Shown here: in pieces, positions 37,350 through 49,659 of the stretch
Position numbering within the stretch: position 1 is the first letter of the stretch
Layout of the letters: the number at the start of each line of letters is the position of its first letter
Source of the DNA: Clitoria ternatea
Lineage: Eukaryota > Streptophyta > Magnoliopsida > Fabales > Fabaceae
NCBI GenBank assembly: GCA_037962975.1
Contig: CM075671.1
Location: 38,588,501 to 38,652,500 of the forward strand
Length of the DNA: 64,000 nucleotides
Reading direction: 5' to 3'
Position numbers and translations under genes: made by a program
Notes under the pieces: generated by a model
What the model was told of the DNA's origin: nothing
Database searches by the model: none
Seen by the model: the letters and a program-made list of their open reading frames with translations, nothing else

Positions 37350-38520
37350 GAAAATATGAGGCCCATTGTTCCCGAATTTCTTTGATCTCTTTGACAATGT
37401 ATGGGGACCCGTCCTAGAAAACCTATATATATATGTTAGTTATTGCATATACAAATACACAATTATATCATTACCCGAATTTGTTTGAAATTAATGAATT
37501 GGTTATGAAACTTACAATTGCCCATGAATCAGTTATGTTTGCTTCAATGATGGTCTGCATCGTCTTCATCACATGGTACCCGCACTCATATCCTCTTGTT
37601 TGTCTACGATACTGCACAATACATATACAAGGTTTATTAGAATTTGCTTCCGATTATAAAAATAAAATCTATATAGAAAGTGTACTTACTTTTGGGTACA
37701 CCCATTGTAATTTTTTCTTTGTGTTGACACCCATCAATCTGTTATATCCATTTACAGCCCTATTGGAAAAAAGAAACACCAATTAGAACTGTCAATAAAA
37801 CAAGCCTATTTGTTGTTCATAATAAAAGTACCAATGTCAACTTACGTTTCAATATAAAGCTTCAATTGTACAGGAACTGTGCCATGTACTGAATAAATGC
37901 AAACTGCTAAGTTATCAGCTGGGTAGATAACCACAAGAAGCCAGTGAACACTGAAATGAAAGGGAACCGAGTAAGTATTCAATACAGGAATGAATGATAT
38001 ACATTTATATAAATACACACATACTAAAAATAATGTCAACTTACTTGTTAATGTATGGCGCCAAGTAAACCCTCGTCCTGGACTCAGACATCCAGTTCTG
38101 TATGTAAGCTTGGGTCTTTACGTCATTGGTTCCACTCTCCTATATGGCCTCAGGCTCTAGGAATCCAAATGTGTCATCTTTGCCTTTAGCCACACATTCA
38201 TCGTGCATGAACCTATAACATATAGTCGATGAAAAACACTAGTACACATAAAATTGGTAAATATATCTTTACATGTGTAAGTACTTACATTTCCCAAAGC
38301 TATATAATGGAGATGATGAGCATGATCATCCCATTTGTAATCTCCGATATTGTCGTTCCAATCAATATATATGGGAACGTTGCTTGTCCTATTGAAGACG
38401 TCCTTGTTCCAGGGCACCTGGGCAGGTGTGCTATACATATCAGCACATACTCTCCATAACTCTCGTATAGGATGTACCAGCCGCCTCGGAGCTGGAACTT
38501 TGGACTTCCCCTATAATTGA
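37350..38520 (-). pseudogene. Ulp1-like C48 cysteine protease domain of the CACTA element
   Basis: Minus-strand blocks, separated by probable introns, read WDDHAHHLHYIALGNVST (about 38300), VHWLLVVIYPADNLAVCIYS (about 37930), AVNGYNRLMGVNTKKKLQWV (about 37730), RGYECGYHVMKTMQTIIEA (about 37580) and then EIREQWASYF near the end (about 37360). The HW histidine and the GYECGY cysteine are the expected Ulp1/SENP catalytic residues. The usual Trp-x-Asp motif is replaced by IYSVH, so the triad looks incomplete, as is common for transposon-borne copies. Ulp1 proteases remove SUMO; plant CACTA and Mutator-like elements often carry such domains, with unclear roles. It probably belongs to the same transcript as the upstream transposase_24-type ORF. 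Confidence 0.72.
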
Positions 38521-39609
38521 CAATAATAAGAAGACACATAAATATATACATATCAAATTAAATAAATAAATAAATAAATATACTTGATCAACAACGACCT
38601 TCACTAGGGATGTGGGCCACATGAGAAACTGGTAAAACGCCTGTGAAATATGGAATACCTTATCTGTGGGCATAGAACCACCATGTCAGGGTCAGGTGTG
38701 ATAACCTGCATCATGGATACCCTTGACATGCCATCTAGCAAGGGTTGCCCGTGAACAGTCGACCCTGTACTAAATACCATTCCAATGGCAACTGGGTTAG
38801 GTACTTCATCTAGGAACATCTGACATCTCCTCCCAAGGTCAGCACTAAGGCTCGTCCCATCGGGATCTTCTCCCACACATGAACCCTTGGTGCTAATAGG
38901 CACCGACAAAGGTACAACTACTGGTACAGGAGGGTCATCTACAGGCTGTGACGGGGGAGGTGCCTGTAACTTTTCGTTCAACCTCGTAATCTACTAGGCT
39001 TGCATATCCATGACCTCTTTCAGGCTTCTGAATCTCTCATCTTACTCAAAAGCAAGCTGAGCCTTAGCCTCACTCAGTCTCGACTTGAACATCCTCACCA
39101 TTTCAGCTAATGATGAAGATGCAGATATAGTAGATAGGTCGTACACACTACGAATAGTATGGCCTCTACGAGTAGCCTAAACTCTACTAGGGTGCTCTGG
39201 TTGACTGATGGCCATAGTCAATAAATCATGTTGACCATCAGCAACAAAACTCCCCTGCATAGACGTAGTTACTAACTTATCCCGTAAAAGATAAAAAATT
39301 TAAACCATCATCAACAATTAACTTTGAATGCTAAATACAAAATATGAACTTCTTGCTTAGATATTCTATACTTACAATCTTCTCCGCAACCTGTTGTGCC
39401 TTTGGAGAAGTAAAGTCACCCGATTTCTTGGTACGAGCTCGCTTCCATTTCTCATGGCGTGAAGGGGAAGAAAAAGGATCAACAGAGTCAATGTCTAGCT
39501 GGCCGGCCCTTTTAGTAGTCATCTGCTGCTCAAGAAGAGGATATCCACCATATGGGAGTCTGTGGGGACAATCTTTCTTCCCTTGAATCCCATGGGCCTT
39601 CTTCCTAAC

Positions 39610-41134
39610 TGTTAGACCCGAGTATAATGTTGCAGAAAACTTGTTAACTTCGTGTTACTGTTGGGTCTTTTAATTGGCAAGCCCACCAATCGTTTGTAGT
39701 TTTCAAAATTTAGATATCGTTCCACTGGGATTGAAAGTCCAATAATTACAGTAATTTTCTAGTTACTATGGTATATTTATCGAAACCTATTCACAAAAGA
39801 ATAATTTATACAATATTCACAGGATTGCATAGCTGATTTTGTTCATGTGATAAAAAAAAATAACAATCTATCTAAAAAGTTGAGTTACAATTTAGAATAA
39901 CTAAGATACTTGAGGATAAAACATAGATAAACAAATTATGTTGGAATTTGGGTCCCTAATCTATAATAACAATGGAGGAACTCAAGACATGCATATTTAA
40001 TCATCAAGTTTATATCATTGCAGCTTAAAATCATTATAACCGATCCCTCGTCATATAAATTCTAAGTATTCACCATAAAGTCCGATCCCTCGTGAGCTTT
40101 TTCAGTAAAAACTTGCATTAAGTCCTGGCCTTATGGAAACAATAATCACTAATTCTATCCCTAGTAATTGGCACATTAAGGGTATTCCAACTTTTACTTT
40201 TGTTAAATCAAGTTTTAATAAGGCATGAATAATCATTCTCCCGTTTGACATTCACACTAATAAAACAAGTTTCAATACGCATGAAAATCATTCTCCCATT
40301 TGACGTTCATACTAATAAAAGATTGAAATACTAACATGCACTTGAATCATAAACATGCAGAGATTGAATTCACAACATCATACTCAATAGACTAGTTCAC
40401 CAATTCTAACATAAACAGATTAGTTACACATGGTGAAAGTAAAAACAACACTTACAGTGATTGGCATCACAAAGGCGATGGAAACTTCACGGTACAATGA
40501 TCACAATACTAAACAACACTCTCAAGTATCTAGAAAACTATTCTAGAACTACGAACTCACAAAAGAACCACTCAAACACGAGTGTATAAGAGAAGAAGAG
40601 AACTCATAATATGAGATGGGATGCTTAGAAGTGTGGAGAATGGCCCTATTTATAGGGGTGAGGAAGGGTACTGACGTTACGCGTCAGGTCCCTGACTCAG
40701 CCTCCATTAATCAGCTCAAAGTGGCCATGATTGTATAATTATTTTAATTAATTATGCCCAGACAGATGTGCCTTTGTCCCCCAATTCGGCTTGGACACCT
40801 GTGGGTAGTGGAGGGGTCATTGGCTGAGTGCTTGTCAGTGGTGTCCACGTAGCTCCTGACGCTACGCGTGGGTGTGACACGTAGCGTCAGCATCAGAAGT
40901 TCCCACGCTACGTGTGGTGTTGATGCTATCCGTCAACTCTCCAGTTCTTCAATTTTTCTCTTTAAATTCTTCACATTTTTACTGCAAAACTAGAGAAAAT
41001 TGATCAAGGGTAGATTGTTTCCAACAACATTCATTTATTGAATTTAAAACCTAAATTTCTAACAAATTTACCAAATTCTTATTCTTTTTACAAAATTTTT
41101 ATTAAAGATTTTATTGTAAATTTGAGGACTAACA
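39610..41134. mobile_element. Solo LTR, 1.5 kb, TSD CTAAC
   Basis: The segment begins TGTTAGACCCGAG, ends GAGGACTAACA and is flanked by perfect CTAAC copies (39605-39609 and 41135-41139). The ends form the short TGTTAG/CTAACA inverted repeat typical of LTRs. It lacks coding capacity and has a promoter-like CCTATTTATAGGGG near 40648 and several ACGCTACGCGT-type words at 40672-40940. It lies inside the CACTA second ORF. The parent family was not identified. Confidence 0.85.
40670..40945. repeat. GACGCTACGCGT-type motif cluster
   Basis: GACGTTACGCGTCAGG, GACGCTACGCGTGGG, ACACGTAGCGTCAGC, CCACGCTACGTGTGG and ATGCTATCCGTC recur within 275 bases in both orientations, just downstream of the TATA-like box of the solo LTR. 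Confidence 0.7.
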
Positions 41135-42514
41135 CTAACCCCCTAATTCAATTGCAAACAAAGAAATAATGAGTTATAGAAATCAATTACAAATTAAATG
41201 AGACCGTAAACAAAGGTTTTTGACTTATTACAAAATCTAAACACTCTCGAGATGCAATAAAGGCATCCCATGTTTCACAGTCAATAAATTCTCACTTCTT
41301 ACCAAGAAACTCTCCCTTGCGATCTCTAAAAACGTACTCACTAGTGAGTTTGGTCTTGAAGGCCCCCACCTCTCAACAACACTGGAGAGTACCTTTCTCC
41401 TTAGGGTATCCACTGATGGGATCTTCCAAGTAGCCTACAATGAAAAACATAATTTAGTTAGCATCATAGAAATAACAGATGAGTAAAGTACAACAACTTA
41501 TATACAACATAACGTACCATAATATCCTCCCAAATATGCTTTCTCAAGACCTCCTCGACGTGATCCCAACTTGGAAGAGTAATAGGGACCCGAGACTGGG
41601 CCAACACCCTCAAGTAACTGCTAAACTTGGCCTGGTTTGGCCCAGATGCTCTCCCTGTGTTGACATCAATGTCAACACATAGTCGATCTCCCTGATATCT
41701 ACAAACAGCAATATTAGCCATTCGTGTCACACCTCTCTATCACTTGGAAGATGTATCTGAGCCCTGTTGTAATGCCATTTGTACCTGCATAAAAGGGGAA
41801 TCATTTGTCAATTGATATAATACACATCATGAAATAATACATATTTAATAACAAACACCATGAAAAAGATAATACATACTATGTAGTTGATATATTCTCC
41901 CATATGCCTTCATGATGATCATCGCAAGTTGCTTTGACTTTATCTATATGGTCTACTGGGTTTATTGTTGGCAGAAGTGTTATCAAAATAGAGGTATCCA
42001 GGATATTAGGACTAATGTGACATCCCGTGTAATTTTCCGAATAAATTTTTCGCGTTTTTAAAAGATCATTTAGAAAACTCATAATTTAAAATTCGGAGTT
42101 CACGTAAAAGTTGATAATTGCGGAATATTACCATGTATACTAGTCGTGAATAATAAAATTCAAAAAATATTTACGTGGCGGAAATGATTTAAAAATAACA
42201 GTACATAACACGTTGTATTTATTACAAGCCATTAAATTAAAATAAAATAAAAGTCCAAGTAGTATCTCATATAGTCATCAATCATGGCATCATTCTTCAT
42301 TCTACGTGACATTCACTGTAAAAATTGATGTAAGAGTGAGACAGAATATAGAATAATTATAAAATAAACAAAATTGCACAAACACAATCAACAAGTCATA
42401 ATGATATGATGAATATGCCAAACAAATTCATTTAAAATTAATCAATCTTTAATTAATCAAATGATGTCATGCTGGATCCATTTGGTTTGGTGGGAATACT
42501 GCAGTAAAAAGTCT

Positions 42515-42630
42515 CATAGAAACACCGGTAGGAATTTATACAATCATGGATCCCTACAGCCCCATGACCAACACATCGGTAGGAATTTATACAGTCATGG
42601 ATCCCCACAGCCCCATGACCAACACATCGT
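42515..42630 (+). repeat. Short tandem repeat in solo LTR member 4
   Basis: Two adjacent copies of a unit of about 60 bases contain CGGTAGGAATTTATACAATC and CACAGCCCCATGACCAACAC. Confidence 0.75.
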
Positions 42631-43159
42631 AAAAATAGGGCTTTAACTCCTCATAGAGTAACCCCCCACCAGGGTAGGCAATCATGGAACCCCTAAAATT
42701 CCATGGTGCGTCCAAATGCTTATGATGCATGAATGCCTTTAATTCTCTTTATCATTTAACATACCATGATATATCAATTTCCAAAACCACTTGGAAAACC
42801 ACAAGTCCTCAAAGGACATATCACATATAATAATTTTTAGAATCATGGATTTTACTGTTTCAACCACATATATCAATAACCGCAAGGCATTCATGTATAT
42901 ATATATTAATTTAATCATTCATAATTATTCACCACCAAAATACACAAACTAAATGATGCTCATTAAAACATAACAACATCAATAATAAATCATAATTACT
43001 CAAGAGTTTAATAATAAATTGTTACTCATAGAGAAAAATATCATTTTTATCCATAATAACCATTATAAGCAAATTTCAGCATTTCCAACAGCAACATACG
43101 TTAGTAAAACAGTCATAACATGAGCAAATCAAATCCTTTTCATGTGATTCCACTTTCTA

Positions 43160-44510
43160 TAGCTCAATAACATAAATATCTACAACTTTGATGAAGACCA
43201 TAAATTCAAATTCTAAACAGAAACATCACTTATTCACAGAATACAAAACTGCCTCAAAGAGGATTTTTAAAATGTACACAGGTTAGTATTTTCAACGTTT
43301 CTGGAGCTACAAAAACAATTTTGGCATGAAACCAGTTCTAAATTATTCTTAACACAAATATCTACAACTTTCATGAAGACCATAAATTCAAATTCTAAAC
43401 AGAAACATCACTTATTCACAGAATACAAAACTGCCTCAAAGAGGATTTTTAAAACGTACACAGGTTAGTATTTTCAACGTTTCTGGAGCTACAAAAAGAA
43501 TTTTGGCATGAAACCAGTTCTAAATTTTTCTTAACACAAATATCTACAACTTTCATGAAGGCACCAACTACTAATTCTCACCACAAAATTCCCAGTTTTA
43601 AAAATAAGATTCGGATTTCATAGTTAACAGATTTTCATCATGAACATACTTCTGTATTTTGAGCATATCTAGAGCTACAAGAATATTTTTAACTCAAAAC
43701 CACTTTCTATAGATCCCTAACATAAATATCTACAACTTTCATGTATACCATACTTTCAAATTCCAAACAGAAACATCACATAATCACATAATAGTCAATA
43801 GATTATCATTTTTCATTATCACTAATTGCTGGAAAATTTACTGGTTTGACAATATTTAGTAAATTAGCTATAACTCAGTATAAAAATAATTTTTGAATGA
43901 GGCCATGTTCTATGTTTCAATAATTCCATTATCTATAATTTTTATGAATACCAAAAATTCCAAATCCAAACAGAAATATCACAAATTCATAGTATACTAA
44001 ACTATCTCAAAGAAAGTAACAAAACGTACATATGTTAGTAAATTCAACGTTTCTGGATCTACAAAAATAATTTTGGCATGAGACTAGTTCTAAATTACTC
44101 ATAACACAAATATCTAAAACTTTTATGAAGATACTAAATACTAATTCTCATCACAAAATTCCCAGTTTTAAAAATACAAACAGTGATTCACGTCAGCAGA
44201 TTTTTAGCATGAACATACTTCTGTCTTTTAGGTATAACTAGAGCTACAAAAATAATTTTGACTTGAAACGACTTTCTAAAGATCCATAACATAAATATCT
44301 ACAACTTTCATGCAGACATCAAAGGCTGATTATGCATGTATAAGTCCCAGAATTTTAATATATACACAAAACATAGGGTAAATATTCCACTCCGACATGC
44401 TGTAGTATTTTGGCTATAACTTTTGCTATACATATCCAAATAAGTTGATTCAGGTCTCAAAATTCAGATAACAAAAAGATCTACAACTTTCATGAAGAAG
44501 TCAGAATCAA
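43160..44510 (+). repeat. 181-bp degenerate tandem repeat array
   Basis: The marker AAATATCTACAACTTTCATG recurs at about 43178, 43359, 43541 and 43722, a spacing of 181-182 bases. Weaker copies lie near 43930, 44110, 44300 and 44480. The first two full units are nearly identical (AAACTGCCTCAAAGAGGAT; ACGTTTCTGGAGCTAC) and later units diverge. The array lies wholly inside solo LTR member 4. Confidence 0.85.
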
Positions 44511-44939
44511 AATCATACGTTTTCAATCTCAAAACTGAGTAACAAGATACGAAAATAATACTGGAATCCTAGAACAACATACAATTCTACCCATTTCATA
44601 ATTATTCACAACCCTATCCCCTCTTACCTTAATGAAGGTTCCTAAAGTGGTTGAAAGTGTTGTATTATTGTCCTAGCTTCAGATCAAGAGTGAAATTGAT
44701 GGAGAAAGTGAAAGAAAATAAGAGAGAGACTTCACTAACTTTAGCTTGTTCTAAGAATTCAGACTTGGGAACAAGATGTAGTGTTGATTTAATGATGCAA
44801 ATGACAAGTGGGGGACAAGATTTTCATAATGGGATTGTAGTGGGATGTTAGGTGCATGAATTATGGTGATAATGGAGGTTTTAGGTGAGAAAAATGAGCT
44901 GGATTGTTGACCATTTCCGCAGCCTACATAATATAGTTT

Positions 44940-45300
44940 GTTTGATTGAAGTAAATAACAAATCTAACACTATTTTAGTATTTTGGGCATATCTCTCTCA
45001 TATCTTAATGGATTTTAATAAATGTGGTCTTGTTGGAAAGCTAAGACAACGAGGAACAACTTTGTAGTTTATCACTTTTTCAGATTCGGACTTTAACTAG
45101 GACTTAAAATATGTATAAGATGATATGATTGAAGTAAAATACCAATTCTGATACTGTTTTGGTATTTTGAGTATATCTCTCTCATATCTTAATGGATTTT
45201 AACAAATTTGGTCTTGTTAGAAAGCTAAGACAACGAGGAAAAACTTTGTAGTTGATCATATTTCCAAATTCAGAGTCTAACTAATAATTAAAATGTATAC
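44940..45300 (+). repeat. Direct duplication of about 185 bp
   Basis: ATATCTCTCTCATATCTTAA with GGTCTTGTTGGAAAGCTAAG occurs at about 44990 and again, as a close variant, at about 45175. The spacing is close to that of the 181-bp array nearby. Confidence 0.75.
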
Positions 45301-48300
45301 AAGATGACACAATTTGAGTAGAGTATGTGGTAATTTGATGAGAGGAATTGGAAAAACAAAGGAATTAATAACTAAGGAAATAGGTAATAAGTTACTTGAT
45401 TAACTTTTACCTAAGGTATAAAGTTAAAATTATTTACCATGGTAAAAGGTTAAATTGAAGATGTTGTCCTAACCAAAAATTTATGTAGAAAGTTGAGATA
45501 AAATGGATAATATCATTGATGGTCTAAATCAAAATGATTATACATGAGAATAAAATTTTTAGGATGTTACAACTAAGACCCCCTATCTCAGCATTTCTAG
45601 TGTTGGGTCTACTTTGCATAATAACTAACCATCTTTTGTTAGACGGGTCAGTAACATAAAACACTTGTTTCACTTGAGTCACCATAATAAAAGGTTCTTC
45701 CTTATGGCCCACTTGTTGAGATCAACCAACGTGTATCCAAATTCATCAGTTTTTACTTACTATCCACTCATTTATATTTGAACACAGGTACTGTGAAGGA
45801 ACCATAATTGACATCCCATATTTCTTCAATTACACCAAAATAACATAACTTAGCCATTACAGGATTCTTATCTTTTACTGTGGAGAAATACATCAACTCA
45901 ACCATTACCATAACACCATTGTTTTGCATTGTTCTCTTGTCGTCTTGTTCCTTTGTATAAAATGAGTACTTGTTTATGTCACACCATCTAAAAGTGAAGA
46001 AATCAGAGTTGGGTCCTTGAGCTAGACGTTGTAGGGTTGTAGATATCGATGAATATTTCATGATAGTCATTTTGAACTACTACATGAAAGTTTTGTTATG
46101 CTCGTTCAACACCCATCTCTTAGAAATTCTTGGGTTGTTTCTCTTCACTAGGTATTTTTGCTCATCTAAATAAGGCAAGACTTCATCTATGTTCAATATG
46201 TATAAATATGCCTGAAGTACTTTATCTCATGACTTGCTCTTTAATTTTAGCTTTGTACCTTTACTGGTAATTCTTCCCTCACGGCATGTTTTGGGAATCC
46301 CAATACTATCAACGTAGGGCATGTATTCGTTACAAAACTCAATTGCCTCCTCTGCCATATACTGTTCTACGATCGGTGCTTCTAGACGATGTTGATTTTT
46401 AACATACCCTTTCAATCTCTTCATGTATCGCTCAACGGATACATCCACCTCAAAAATACAGGACCACATAACCACACCTCTCTAACTAAGTGAACGATTA
46501 AGTGCACCATGATGTCGAAAAAGGAAGAAGGGAAATTCATCTTTAATTGACACATTATAATAATTGCTTTCTCTTCCAACGATGCCAATATATCATTAAA
46601 AAAATACACAACCTTGTTATCACACCCCTCACATTTTTAGGGAGAATATCACAAATAACAATAGAAAGAAATTGTTGCATCAATATGTGACAATCATGAG
46701 ACTTTAAACTAACTAACTTTGGATCCTTAAGGGAAACACGACTTCTTAGGTTAGAACCATAACCTTGTGGAAGTTTCACACTTTGTAAATATTCACAGAA
46801 ACTTGTCTTCTCCCTTTTCGAGAATGTATGACAGGTTGTGGGCAAATAGGTGTGTTTATCCTTCGCCTGTGCATACAATTCTAGTCATATATCCATAAGT
46901 TCTAAATCAAGACAAGAATTCAAGACATCCTTCATCTTACCCTGTATATTCAACAATGTCTAAACAACACTGTTACACACGTTTTTCTCCACATGCATCA
47001 CATCAATACAATGTCTCACATCAAGCTCTTTCCAATACTATAAATCAAAGAATGTCGACCTTTTCTTCCACATCGTTTGTGTATTGTGTCGCCTTTCAAA
47101 CTTCCCAAGGGTCACATTTAAGAATTTCACCCGTTCAAAAACTTCTTTACCAGTTAACGTTAGAGGAGCAATATCAAACTCATGTTCACCACTAAAGGCC
47201 TTCTTTAACCTACAATATGGACGATTTTAGAAACCTTTGATGTTGAAGGTAAACTGTCTTCCTCCCATGATGCAGTTGTTGGTAACAAGTGTTATCCTCA
47301 CATATGGGACAAGCTTTATGGCCCTTTACACTATAACCGGATAAGTTTCCATAGGCTGGAAAGTCATTGATTGTGCAGAACAACATTGCGTGCAACTTGA
47401 ATGTTTCACGCTCAAATGCATCAAAAACATCAACTCCTTCATCTCACAACAGTCTCAAGTCTCAAATCAATGGTTTTAAGTACATGTCAATGTTGTTACC
47501 CAGTTGTCTTGGGCTTGAGATCATCATCGATAACATCACATATTTTCTCTTCATACATAACCATGGTGGTAGACTGTAAATAAACAACAAAACAGGCCAT
47601 AAACTATATATAGTGCTTAAGTTACCAAATGGGTTCATTCCATCTATTGCTAGTCTGAGTCTTAAACTTCTTGGGTCATTTGCAAACTCTAGAAATAGTG
47701 AATCGAACTTCTTCCATTGTAATCTATCTGTTGGATGCCTAAGTTGTCCATCAGTCAATCTCTCCTCAAAATGTCACCTCATCAACTTTGCATCATCTTC
47801 ATTGGTAAATAAATGCTTCAATCTAGGAATGATAGGTAAATACCATAACACCTTTGTACGAGGCCCTTTGGTGTATGCCTCCTCACCAGAATCATTGTCT
47901 TTCTTCTTATACTGTGACAACCCACACATTGGACATTCATGTATTATTTCATACTCACCTTCGTATAACACAATCATTTAAACATGTGTGTATCTTCTTG
48001 TACTCCAACCCGTAGGACACAAAATCTTTTTAACCTCATAGTTTCGACTTGGCAAGGTATTACCAGTTCGAAGCATGTCTTTAAATAGCTGCAGCAATTT
48101 AATGAAACTTTTATCCGTCCACTCATTTCTCGCCTTCAAGTTAAAGAATCGTAAAACCACTAACAACCATCTGAAATTAGGGAAATTTGGATATAACGGA
48201 TTCTCTGAATCCTCACAAAGAGTTTCATACACATATGCTCTCTAGAAAATTTCTTCACCGAAATAACGATTCATTTCTTCAAGTCGATCATCCATATCGT

Positions 48301-49149
48301 GATCAACATCACGTGCAGAACCTTCATTTTGACTTACATTGGGTACATTCAGCGTGACAACATGTTCATCATGCCATATCCAATGTGTATAACTCTTGAG
48401 AAACCATCACATAACAAATATCCCCTAATCATTTTTAGGCCTAACAGACGCGTATTCCCACATTTAACACAAAGGCAAAAGTATCTTCCATTACTATCTT
48501 CGACATTTCAAAATACAAACTCTATGAACATTTTAACTCCACTCTTATACTCATCAGTTAACTGTGATGCATTAATCCAACTTTTATCCATGAATACAAC
48601 ACTTACTATGTGACATTGTTCAACACAAAGTACACTTTGTCAATTAGAATTAAGAAAATCAAAATCATTCAACAATTATGATTCTTAACTCATAAAATAG
48701 GCGTAACGAACTATATCAAACATTGTTTGATTCAACGTAGTAGAGCACACCTATGGAAAAACAATAAATATACTAGGCTAGTTATTTCAATAATTGGTCT
48801 CTTATAATTTTTTTACCCAAATAGATCTCTAGTTTTTAAAATGTTAATTCAACAAGTCACTTCTATCAATTTTGTAGCCTAATTAACATAACTTGCCTAG
48901 GTGGTATAAGCAAAAACTCAATCTAATTTGTGACAATTAAAATTTTAGTTTTTTTTGCCAATGTTATTTAAAGAAAACATAGAGTTCACAATGGTAAGGT
49001 GTAAGTATTTAAAGAAAACAAAGAGTCCACAATGATATGGGGTTTTTGACTCTTTTTTTTCAGAAAACACCAATAATAGTATTTATTTTTTAAGAAAGAA
49101 TAAAAATATTATTGATATTTGTAAAAAAAATTTTATTTGTAATAAAAAA

Positions 49150-49400
49150 GAGTACCAGAACGACCAACATGGCAATGGCAATGGCAAACACATACAATGG
49201 CAATGGCAACAACCAATGGTAATGACAATGGCAAACATAGAGTACCAAAACAACCAACATGGCAATAGTCAAAGTCAATGGCAAACACAAGAAATATACA
49301 ATGACATATCCAACACAGTAACAATCAATGGCAAACACAACGAGTATATAATTGCAACACAATAAGTATACAATGGCAATGCAACATTCAACAATGGAGG
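49150..49400. repeat. AATGGC-type simple repeat region
   Basis: Irregular repeats of CAATGGCAATGGCAAACAC and related words lie between tnp2 and the right subterminal repeats of the CACTA element. Frames across it are artefacts. Confidence 0.75.
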
Positions 49401-49659
49401 AACACAACACAATAGTCAGCAAAGACGAAGGCAACTAACCTTTTAAACGAGCAATAGAGGAAGCACCCAAGCAATGAAGGAAGACAAAGACACCGTGCAA
49501 TGATAGAAGGAAACTGGAAGATGTAAGTGAAAGAAGAAGCACCAGAGCAATGAAGGAAGTAAGTAATAGGTTTGAGAGGAAGCAAGCAAGTAACATAAGG
49601 AAAAACATATAAAACCGTTCAGATTGCGAAATGTTTTAGGGTTTTAGTATAAGTTTTTA

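Larger units (their letters stand above)
38570..41790 (-). pseudogene. CACTA second ORF (transposase_24 type), split by a solo LTR
   Basis: From the upstream end, MALQQGSDTSS near 41780 is followed by MANIAVCRYQGDRLCVDIDV (about 41720), then WDHVEEVLRKHIWEDIM (about 41560). After an intron-like gap come WKIPSVDTLRRKVLSSVVER and EYVFRDRKGEF (about 41430-41320). The solo LTR at 39610-41134 interrupts. It resumes with DCPHRLPYGGYPLLEQQ, HEKWKRARTKKSGDFTSPKA and AQQVAEKIVSI (about 39580-39370). A Pro-rich linker and a block with RRCQMFLDEVPNPVAIG (38990-38660) resemble the DUF8039-type region of such proteins. This is the plant transposase_24 (Ptta/En/Spm) family found next to tnp2 and thought to be a DNA-binding accessory protein. 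In-frame stops are present, for example just after DTSSK. Confidence 0.75.
42016..45571 (-). mobile_element. Solo LTR, 3.6 kb, TSD ACTAA (family member 4)
   Basis: The plus-strand ends are TGTGACATCCCGTGTAATTT and TTTTTAGGATGTTACA, flanked by perfect ACTAA copies (42011-42015 and 45572-45576). Removing it and one ACTAA leaves an open tnp2 frame across the site, which confirms a simple insertion. There is no coding capacity. GTAAGAGTGAGACAGAATAT near 42330 matches the family block and gives a minus sense. It contains about eight copies of a 181-bp degenerate tandem repeat. Confidence 0.9.
41879..48591 (-). pseudogene. CACTA tnp2 transposase, split by a solo LTR
   Basis: The frame starts at an ATG at 48591 with MDKSWINASQLTDEYKSGV, the transposase-associated N-terminal domain. 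Then come PLYPNFPNFRWLLVVLRFFN (about 48200), CPMCGLSQYKKKDNDSGEEA (about 47930), the tnp2 core with LRLAIDGMNPFGNLSTIYSL (about 47670), LPPWLCMKRKYVML, AMLFCTINDFPAYGNLSGYS (about 47390) and CPICEDNTCYQQLHHGRKT. Next is a DUF4218-like block with LVSLKSHDCHILMQQFL (about 46720), YMKRLKGYVKNQHRLEAPIV (about 46420), and a DUF4216-like block with YFGVIEEIWDVNYGSF (about 45810) and VKQVFYVTDPSNKRW (about 45670). Coding sequence continues beyond the solo LTR to a stop near 41879. Tnp2 catalyses cut-and-paste transposition. Several frameshifts and stops break it. Confidence 0.88.

Noticed and set aside
37433..37786. 117-codon plus-strand frame
   Set aside because: It is the antisense of the CACTA Ulp1-like region, whose minus-strand translation shows the GYECGY active-site motif.
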